From NCBI GenBank assembly GCA_022565335.1, contig JAIUMY010000029.1, positions 1-33,724 on the forward strand: 33,724 nucleotides of DNA, read 5' to 3'. The position numbers were made by a program, and so were the translations under genes. The stretch is from Opitutales bacterium (GTDB taxonomy: Bacteria > Verrucomicrobiota > Verrucomicrobiia > Opitutales > T3Sed10-336). The notes under the pieces were generated by a model that was given only the letters and a program-made list of their open reading frames with translations, had not been told where the DNA came from and did no database searches. Positions within the stretch are counted from its first letter, which is position 1. Every line of letters begins with the position of its first letter. Shown here in pieces: positions 26,964 to 33,724 of the stretch.

Positions 26964-29900
26964 TCAGGCTCTATCTCGCGAAGGCGCTACGTCGCGGTGA
27001 AAAAGTGTATAAACCACGGGAATCACCAACAACGTAATCATCGCCGAAGAGATCAATCCGCCAACCACCACCCGGGCCAGCGGAGCCTGTGCTTCCGCCC
27101 CCTCCCCGATCCCAATAGCCAGTGGCATGAGCGCGAAAACGGTGGTAAAGGAAGTCATCAAAATCGGTCTCAATCGCCGACGACTGGCCTCACGAATTGC
27201 CTCTCCGACGGTTTTACCATCAATCGTTCTCAGGCGTGTGGCCTGATCCACAATGAGAATAGCATTATTCACCACGATCCCTCCCAGCATAATCAGTCCG
27301 ATGAACGAATTCACATTTAAAGTAGAGCCGGTAATAAAGAGGGCCAGAATCGCCCCAATAGTCGCCAGAGGCACGGTAAACATAACAATTACCGGATCGC
27401 GGAGCGACTCATACAAACAGGCCATTACCATGTACACCAAAAGTAAGGACAGCAGCAGACTGATCAGCAATTCACGAAAGGCCTGCTGTTGCTCCTCGAA
27501 ATCGCCCCGTAAAATAAAATCATGATTGGCGGGGGTGGCAATCCCCGCTAAGGCTTCCTGCACATCTGCAGCCACCGATCCCATATCGCGCCCCGCCGTA
27601 TTGATAGCCACCGCGACCACGCGCTGTTGGTCCCGACGTTCAATTTGCGTAGGACCGGGTTCCACGCGGAAAGAAACCATACTGCGCAAAGCCACCGCCT
27701 CTTCGGCCCCGTTCCGAATCGTTAAATCAAGCAAATCTTCGACCTCCATGCGGTCGGCATCCCGCAAGCGCACCCGCACATCGGTTTCATCCCCGGTACC
27801 ATCACGAAAAGTCGTGGCCACGGTACCACTGACCGCCATGCGCAAAGCTTCCGCAACCTGCCGAACGGTAAAGCCAAAATCCGCCGCCCGTTCGCGATCA
27901 ATGTCAATCAATTGCCGCGGAACACCAGCCTCCCGACTGGCCCGGGCATCGGTCACCCCGGTAATATCTTCCACTGCCGAAACCGCCTGGGCCGCCAGCG
28001 CATCAAGTGTATTCAGGTCAAAGCCCCGAACTTCCAGCGACAACTGCGCTCCATCATCCCCGCCGATACCCAAGCGCCGAAAAACAAAAAGACCGCCCCC
28101 GGAACGGACCGTTATCCGGGCCCCCGCAATCTCCTGCAAACGATTACGCAAATCCGCGGCAATCTCCCCGGAAGAACGGGACCTTTCCGTTTGAGGCACC
28201 AAATACAAACGAATATTGCCCGTGGCACCTGCAGTCGGGCGCCAACTGGAGGCCCCCATATCCACCAGATGATTCTCGGCCTCCGGCACCGCAGGAATAA
28301 CAATGTCCTCAATTTGTCGCATGAATTCATCCAAAACCTCTACCCGTGTTCCCCCGGCTAATTCCACATTGACCCGCCCCTCCCCCTCCTCCCTCGCCGG
28401 CATGAATTCGGTACCAAGAATAGGCACTAAGGTTAAAGTAACCCCCATTATCGCCGCCGCTCCCGCAAGCGTTAAAAAACGATTCGCCAAAACCAACTCC
28501 AGAACTTTCCGGTAGTGGCCTTCAATCTTTTCATAAATCACCAAAAAAGCTTTGGCCAAGGGACCAACGGTTTGAGTCTTTTCGGTTTTTGGCAAGCGCG
28601 AAGCCAGCATAGGCATCAACGTAAGGGCCACGACCAAGGAACAAAACAAGGCAAAACCGATCACCACCGCCAACTGCCGGAAGAGAATACCGGTGACCCC
28701 GTCCAAATAGATCAAAGGAAGAAATATAGCCAAGGTGGTCAGAGTGCTGGCGATAATCGCCGCCGCCACCTCGGAAGTCCCCCCCACCGCTGCCTCTTTT
28801 CTCCGGTGCCCATTCTCCCGCCACCGGAAAATATTTTCCAAGACTACAATGGCACTATCGACCATCATACCAACCCCCAGAGCAAGCCCGCCAAGGGTCA
28901 TCAAATTCAGCGTATATCCGCCAAAGTAAATGAGAGTAAAGGTTCCAATCAGCGAAATGGGTATGGCCAAGGTAATGACCAGGGTACTGCGGAAGTTGCG
29001 TAAAAAGAAAAACAGCGAAAAAGCCGCCAGGATACCGCCAAAAAGAATGGCTCGGCTAACGTTGTCGATGCTCCGTTGAATGAAAGTTGAGGAATCAAAA
29101 ATCGGCACCAGACTGATTTGCCCGAAATCCTGGTTGATCCTTTCAACTTCGGCCAAAACCGCCCCCGCCACATCCACCGTATTCGTCCCCGACTGTCGTC
29201 GAATGGCCATCCGCACCCCAGGTTCACCATTAATACGAACAATCCTACTGATTTCCTCGTGGGTGTCTTCCACGATACCCACATCACGAAGTCTTATGGT
29301 GCCCGATTCGCGGCGCACAATCACCGTATCCTCGATCTCCTCCAGGGACTGCCAAAGCCCGGGCGTGCGCAAGGCGATTTTCAAACGCCCCTCTTCAATT
29401 TCCCCGGCGGGCACCACGACATTGGCATCTCTCAAACGACTGGTAATTTCGCTGAGAGACAGGTTCAAAGCGTTGACCCGATCAAGATCCAACTCTACCC
29501 GAATTTCCGGCTGCAAACCACCCCAGGTATCGACCGCGGCAACCCCGGCCACCCGCTCCAGACGGTTTTGGACCTGATTATCCAACAACCGGCGAAGGGA
29601 CAAAGGGTCAAGGTTTGACCCGACCCCAAGGATAACCACTGGCGCTTGGCTGGGATCAAATTTTCGCAGACGGGGCCGATCAACCTCATCCGGCAAACGA
29701 TTGACCACCCGATCCAAACTATCCCGCACGTCGTTGGTCGCCTCGTCCAAATTGGTGCCCCAGACAAATGAAATGGTGACCTGACTGTTACCCTCGGTGG
29801 AATTGGAAACCATCTCTTCCACCCCCGGGACCCTGGCTACCGCTTCTTCGATGACTCTGGTAACCAACTCCTCCACTTCCTCCGGACTAGCGTCATCATA

Positions 29901-30053
29901 GCTGGTGGAAATAGTCAGATTGGGCAATTCGATTTCCGGTAAAAGGTCAATGGGCAAGCGCCAAAAGGAGATGGCTCCGATCAAGACAACCACCAGAGTC
30001 GCCATAGAGGTAAAAACCGGGCGCTCGACCGTGAATGCGGGAATCAACCTCAT
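26964..30053 (-). CDS. Efflux RND transporter permease (AcrB family)
   Basis: 1029 aa; FTVERPVFTSMATLVVVLIGAISFWRLPIDLLPEIELPNLTISTSYDDASPEEVEELVTRVIEEAV; GVGMMVDSAIVVLENIFRWRENG. Confidence 0.95.
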   Translation of the reverse strand: MRLIPAFTVERPVFTSMATLVVVLIGAISFWRLPIDLLPEIELPNLTISTSYDDASPEEVEELVTRVIEEAVARVPGVEEMVSNSTEGNSQVTISFVWGTNLDEATNDVRDSLDRVVNRLPDEVDRPRLRKFDPSQAPVVILGVGSNLDPLSLRRLLDNQVQNRLERVAGVAAVDTWGGLQPEIRVELDLDRVNALNLSLSEITSRLRDANVVVPAGEIEEGRLKIALRTPGLWQSLEEIEDTVIVRRESGTIRLRDVGIVEDTHEEISRIVRINGEPGVRMAIRRQSGTNTVDVAGAVLAEVERINQDFGQISLVPIFDSSTFIQRSIDNVSRAILFGGILAAFSLFFFLRNFRSTLVITLAIPISLIGTFTLIYFGGYTLNLMTLGGLALGVGMMVDSAIVVLENIFRWRENGHRRKEAAVGGTSEVAAAIIASTLTTLAIFLPLIYLDGVTGILFRQLAVVIGFALFCSLVVALTLMPMLASRLPKTEKTQTVGPLAKAFLVIYEKIEGHYRKVLELVLANRFLTLAGAAAIMGVTLTLVPILGTEFMPAREEGEGRVNVELAGGTRVEVLDEFMRQIEDIVIPAVPEAENHLVDMGASSWRPTAGATGNIRLYLVPQTERSRSSGEIAADLRNRLQEIAGARITVRSGGGLFVFRRLGIGGDDGAQLSLEVRGFDLNTLDALAAQAVSAVEDITGVTDARASREAGVPRQLIDIDRERAADFGFTVRQVAEALRMAVSGTVATTFRDGTGDETDVRVRLRDADRMEVEDLLDLTIRNGAEEAVALRSMVSFRVEPGPTQIERRDQQRVVAVAINTAGRDMGSVAADVQEALAGIATPANHDFILRGDFEEQQQAFRELLISLLLSLLLVYMVMACLYESLRDPVIVMFTVPLATIGAILALFITGSTLNVNSFIGLIMLGGIVVNNAILIVDQATRLRTIDGKTVGEAIREASRRRLRPILMTSFTTVFALMPLAIGIGEGAEAQAPLARVVVGGLISSAMITLLVIPVVYTLFHRDVAPSRDRA

Positions 30054-31267
30054 CTTTCGTCTCCGCTCCGGGGGCGTTCCACAAGTTCACCTTCCGTATC
30101 CTCCCCGACGATACGGAGATGAGAGCCATCAATCAATTGATCCTGCCCGAGAGTCACCACCCTTCCTTCAATCTCGGGAGACCGGATCTCCAACCAACCT
30201 CCGTCAACGATCCCCGGTTCCACTTCAACAAAACGGGCCCGAGGCTCGTCCTCCTCCCCGTCCACCAGAAAAAGCCCCTGCCGTGATTCCCGCCGCACTA
30301 CCGCATCACGGGGAACGGCAATCACCTCATCGCGCTCTGCGAGGGTAACATGAACCCGGGCAAACATTCCCGGGCGCAAATTTTGCTCCGTATTGGGAAC
30401 CCTAAGCTCCACCCGAGCCTGACGGGTTTGCTCGGCAAAGCGCGGCGACTTACGGGATACTTCGGCAGGAAAATCCTCCCCCGGATACGTATCAACTCGC
30501 AAAAGCCCTCCCATTCCCACCGAAATCCTCCCATAGTCCCGTTCCGTGACTTGGACATTAGCCCGCAATTCATCAATTTGCAAAAGCGAAACGATGGCCT
30601 CATTCACACTTAAATTGCCTCCCTCATTGGCGTAGCGCTCGCCCACTACACGCTCCGTGTCATTTCCTTCCCAGGAAGCATGAATACGGGTATGAGACAA
30701 GCGCACCTCGGCTGCCCGCAAAGTGGCCTCCCGTTGCCGAATTCTTGCTTCCGCCACCGCAAGGCTTGATTCCGCCGCCCGCAAACGAGCTTTCGCCGTA
30801 TCCAAATCGGCTTGTGAGGAAATATCTCTCTCCCGTAAGACCCGTTCCCTCTCCAACTCTACCGAAGCCAGTTCCAGAGAACTCTGAGCTTCTTTTTTAT
30901 TGGCCTCCGCCACCGCCAAATCGGCCCGCGCCTGTTCCACTTCCTCACGAAATTCATCATCCTCCAACCGAGCCAGCAACTGCCCGCGCTCAACCAAATC
31001 TCCAATGTCCACCTCAAGATTCAGTAATCGCCCACTCACTTTGGCCGCGACAATAAATTCCCTCGCTGGCTCCAACGTTCCGGTAAAAAGCCTAACCTCC
31101 TTAATCGAACGACGCTCAATGGTTTCCACTTCCACCGCCACCGCCTGACCGCTCCCCCGCCGACGATCCCCGGCGTCATCCTCCATCGTCCGACGAAGCA
31201 AACCCGCTCCAATAATCAAGAGCACCAAAACGATAACCACCGCCGACAGAATAACCTTACTTTTCAT
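30050..31267 (-). CDS. RND efflux periplasmic adaptor (MFP) subunit
   Basis: FIVAAKVSGRLLNLEVDIGDLVERGQLLARLEDDEFREEVEQARADLAVAEA; 4-nt overlap with the downstream RND permease gene. Confidence 0.93.
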   Translation of the reverse strand: MKSKVILSAVVIVLVLLIIGAGLLRRTMEDDAGDRRRGSGQAVAVEVETIERRSIKEVRLFTGTLEPAREFIVAAKVSGRLLNLEVDIGDLVERGQLLARLEDDEFREEVEQARADLAVAEANKKEAQSSLELASVELERERVLRERDISSQADLDTAKARLRAAESSLAVAEARIRQREATLRAAEVRLSHTRIHASWEGNDTERVVGERYANEGGNLSVNEAIVSLLQIDELRANVQVTERDYGRISVGMGGLLRVDTYPGEDFPAEVSRKSPRFAEQTRQARVELRVPNTEQNLRPGMFARVHVTLAERDEVIAVPRDAVVRRESRQGLFLVDGEEDEPRARFVEVEPGIVDGGWLEIRSPEIEGRVVTLGQDQLIDGSHLRIVGEDTEGELVERPRSGDER

Positions 31268-31536
31268 AATTTAAGAATACGGGCAACTTCTATTAAGACA
31301 AGAGACCCCGCAAATTCACAAAGGTTACACCGGTAGTTTTTTGACCAGTAAGTATTTGATCAACCAATTTATAAAATACCCAAGCCCTACCTAATACCCA
31401 AGGTTTTCTATTACTTCTTTCATAATAATTCATACCCCCTGCCCTGCCATCGTCCACCATCTGCAACATTCCAAAAAAAAAATCTACTTCCGTAAAAGCT
31501 TTCGCCCTTGCCTTGAAAGGGCTTTTGCCCCACCTC

Positions 31537-32430
31537 ATGAGTATGCGTATTGTTTTGTCAAGTCTCGGGGCGCTGATGATTTTGTTAGGTAGTTTTTCTT
31601 ACGGTGAATCTCCGCCACGATCTCTCCCTGGTCCGGAAATTGAATGGCGGCTTATCACCGCCGCAACCACCAGAGCTTCGTTCGATGATGTGGAAGGAGA
31701 TGTACGCTTCACCCGTATTCGTCCGGAGCTTCATCTAACCCAAAACTTTGGGCCTGGTTTCTTTGGAATCCTAAACCTATCCGCCGAGCGGGATTTTTAC
31801 AGCATCCGCGGGACCGCCACCCCCGGTACTTTCACGTTCGATCAAGCGAGTCGCCTGTCGGTGGGATTCAATCTACAAAAAGTCCCGCTCGAACGCTGGG
31901 GCTTTTTTGCCATGGGCGTGTTAGGCTTGGCCGCCGAAGATGACGGAAGATTCTCGGACGGTATGTATGGCTTTGGTGGGGCGGGCGTAAGCACCAGACT
32001 AAATGAGAATGTCGTGGTCGGTCTGGGACTTGGCGGCAGTCGGAACCTGGAGCGCAGCGACTCGCTCTTTCCTCTCCCCTTTTTACGTTGGCAAATTACT
32101 GAGGATCTTTTACTGACCACCCGCAACGGAGCCATCCTTCGCTACCAACCAGAGGAACACTGGGCCTTAAGCTGGAAAACCCTTTATGAAAACCGGGAAT
32201 GGGCTCTCGGCCAAACCGGTACCACCTCTCAAGGCGCTTTCCGCGACCGCTATATCTCCAGTGGCCTGGCCACTGAATACACTCTGTCGCCCGGTTGGAT
32301 AGTCCGCGCACAGGCCAAAGCTCTCTTCCTCAGAAAAAACGAAATCCGGGACGGCAACGGCAACCAACTGTTTAGTGAGAACGCAAATATTTCCTCCTTT
32401 TTTGAAATTTCCTCCGCTTACCAATTTTAA
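31537..32430 (+). CDS. Probable outer-membrane beta-barrel protein (resembles DUF6268-type)
   Basis: Signal peptide MSMRIVLSSLGALMILLGSFSYGE; alternating amphipathic strands (FFGILNLSAERDFYSI, LSVGFNLQKV) and C-terminal aromatic FFEISSAYQF. ORF could start at 31513. Confidence 0.6.
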   Translation: MSMRIVLSSLGALMILLGSFSYGESPPRSLPGPEIEWRLITAATTRASFDDVEGDVRFTRIRPELHLTQNFGPGFFGILNLSAERDFYSIRGTATPGTFTFDQASRLSVGFNLQKVPLERWGFFAMGVLGLAAEDDGRFSDGMYGFGGAGVSTRLNENVVVGLGLGGSRNLERSDSLFPLPFLRWQITEDLLLTTRNGAILRYQPEEHWALSWKTLYENREWALGQTGTTSQGAFRDRYISSGLATEYTLSPGWIVRAQAKALFLRKNEIRDGNGNQLFSENANISSFFEISSAYQF

Positions 32431-32441
32431 CCATTCGCGAA

Positions 32442-32975
32442 ATGGCCTCTATTCTCTTACCTGAAGCTATTGAAGTTCGAGACTCCCCCATTCATGGGAG
32501 CGGTGTTTTTGCCCGCCGGGATATTGAGGAAGGCGAACGACTCCTGCAATACATCGGTGAAAAAATCACCAAGGCTGAATCCAACCGCCGGGGCTTGGCC
32601 CAGGAGGAAAAATCCAAAAGCACTTCCGAAGGCGCAGTGTATATCTTTGAACTGAACAAACGTTACGATCTCGATGGAAATGTCCCTGAGAACACCGCCC
32701 GCTTGGTCAATCATTGTTGTGATAACAATTGTGACGCGGTCAATGTTAGGGGGAAAATCTATTTTGAAGCCATCCGCAAAATCAAAAAAGGCGAAGAGCT
32801 TTCCATCGACTACGGCTACGACATCTCCCATTTCATGGACCACCCCTGCCGCTGTGGCAGCCCCAAATGCGTCGGTTATATCGTCCATCGCGACCAACGT
32901 AAACGCCTGCGCCGCCTTTTAAACCAGCGCAAAAAACAATCAGTCGTCAAAAAAACCTCTCCCGAAAAAGGATAG
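32442..32975 (+). CDS. SET-domain protein-lysine methyltransferase with post-SET-like Cys cluster
   Basis: RDSPIHGSGVFARRDIEEGERLLQYIGE, ARLVNHCCDNNCDAV, GEELSIDYGY, CRCGSPKCVGYI; strongly basic C-terminal tail. Confidence 0.9.
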   Translation: MASILLPEAIEVRDSPIHGSGVFARRDIEEGERLLQYIGEKITKAESNRRGLAQEEKSKSTSEGAVYIFELNKRYDLDGNVPENTARLVNHCCDNNCDAVNVRGKIYFEAIRKIKKGEELSIDYGYDISHFMDHPCRCGSPKCVGYIVHRDQRKRLRRLLNQRKKQSVVKKTSPEKG

Positions 32976-33130
32976 TATCTATACTCTCCTGCAATGCCGG
33001 GACACTTGCATCTTCAACTCTTTCAATAGTACGCCTTCGATCCCTAATTACCTTGTCAAGTTTTAAGTCTATAGACCTTAATTTTAATCTTACTGACCTT
33101 TTTCAGACATCCTCTTCATTAATTCTTTTC

Positions 33131-33724
33131 TTATGTGCTGGGTTTATTGAAACGAAAGGAATTCGGCGTAAACAATCCGGCCAGCGGGGTCTTAAAAGTA
33201 AGACTGGGGCGCCGAACTTTGCCCAAAAGGCAATTCTTGGCTTTATTCAGGAGTCCCCCTACGAAAGACTCTGACCCAAACACTTGAGCTCTGGTAATGG
33301 CGGCGAAAATCTTGGCCCGCACACGGCGCTCATTATCGCTTACGGTCTGCTCGCTCAGCAATCGGGTGATCTCTTCCTGCGCTTCCTGGTCATCCAGATG
33401 CCCCTTGCCTTCCCGCGGCATTCGCCCCTGTCCCAGTACCAGCAACCGGTAAAAGCGCAACACATCGCTGCCCGTATCTTTATCAATCGCATCCACAATA
33501 TACCCCAGATCGACCATTGGCTCTCCCGCCATCACCGACTCCCCGTAACCACTGTAGGCATATTTGCCCGGATCATCCACCAATCCCGCCCGAACCGGAT
33601 TCAAATCGATGTAGGCTGCCACCACCTTCAAGGCATTGGGCCGCCCCTCGACCAGGAGACTCTTTAACTTCTCACTCGTCAGAGGACCATAGCGCCGGTA
33701 CTCGCTGTTATACCAGATACTCAC
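33131..33724 (-). CDS. REP-associated / IS200-like Y1 (HUH) transposase (RAYT), N-terminus cut by the window edge
   Basis: SIWYNSEYRRYGPLTSEKLKSLLVEGRPNALKVVAAYIDLNPVRAGLVDDPGKYAYSGYGE; homologous to the ORFs at 1-585 and 23498-24496. Confidence 0.88.
   Translation of the reverse strand: MSIWYNSEYRRYGPLTSEKLKSLLVEGRPNALKVVAAYIDLNPVRAGLVDDPGKYAYSGYGESVMAGEPMVDLGYIVDAIDKDTGSDVLRFYRLLVLGQGRMPREGKGHLDDQEAQEEITRLLSEQTVSDNERRVRAKIFAAITRAQVFGSESFVGGLLNKAKNCLLGKVRRPSLTFKTPLAGLFTPNSFRFNKPST

Noticed and set aside
27526-28194. 222-aa Ser/Thr/Arg-rich plus-strand ORF
   Set aside because: Antisense to the RND permease gene; composition is the typical shadow of a coding strand.
14145-31267. Two RND efflux pumps as a novel system
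   Set aside because: Both are ordinary MFP+AcrB-type pairs; absence of adjacent TolC is common.
31293-31538. 81-aa minus-strand ORF in the divergent intergenic region
   Set aside because: Overlaps the start of the beta-barrel gene and shows no recognisable domain; insufficient evidence for coding.
1-33724. CRISPR array, retron, toxin-antitoxin or phage-defence island
   Set aside because: No regularly spaced repeats, cas genes, reverse transcriptase, integrase or recognisable defence domains were seen; recD and SET genes alone do not define such a system.

Overview
33.7 kb window of bacterial chromosome. Gene content, including several families common in that phylum, suggests Verrucomicrobia/Opitutae-like, but taxonomy cannot be proven from the sequence alone. 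Both ends lie inside REP-associated/IS200-like Y1 (HUH) transposase (RAYT) genes, and a third, complete RAYT lies at 23498-24496. Between them, in order: (i) a plus-strand cassette of TPR protein, anchored sugar-type solute-binding protein, two MalF/MalG-type permeases, ribulose-phosphate-3-epimerase-like protein and PfkB kinase; (ii) a small membrane protein; (iii) a minus-strand block with tsaD, an S41 protease, panD, and a uronate-type set (SDR, KDG-kinase-like, Ldh-family dehydrogenase); (iv) an RND pump plus adaptor, a TonB-like/PA14-like protein, a GH63/MGH1-like glycosidase and recD; (v) the RAYT, aroB, a Fpg/MutM-like glycosylase with a degenerate zinc finger, an IscA/ErpA-like protein and a second RND pump plus adaptor; (vi) on the plus strand, an outer-membrane beta-barrel-like protein and a SET-domain protein. 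No rRNA, tRNA, CRISPR or recognisable defence island was seen. The most unusual items are two hairpin-rich intergenic regions sharing a GGGGCGTAAAGC core (candidate REP/BIME-like family), overlapping hairpins in the rpe-pfkB gap, an apparently zincless Fpg, a recD lacking an ATG start and a recB/recC neighbour, and an ORF running antisense through a neighbouring gene after an A9 tract. No clearly new multi-gene system was demonstrated.
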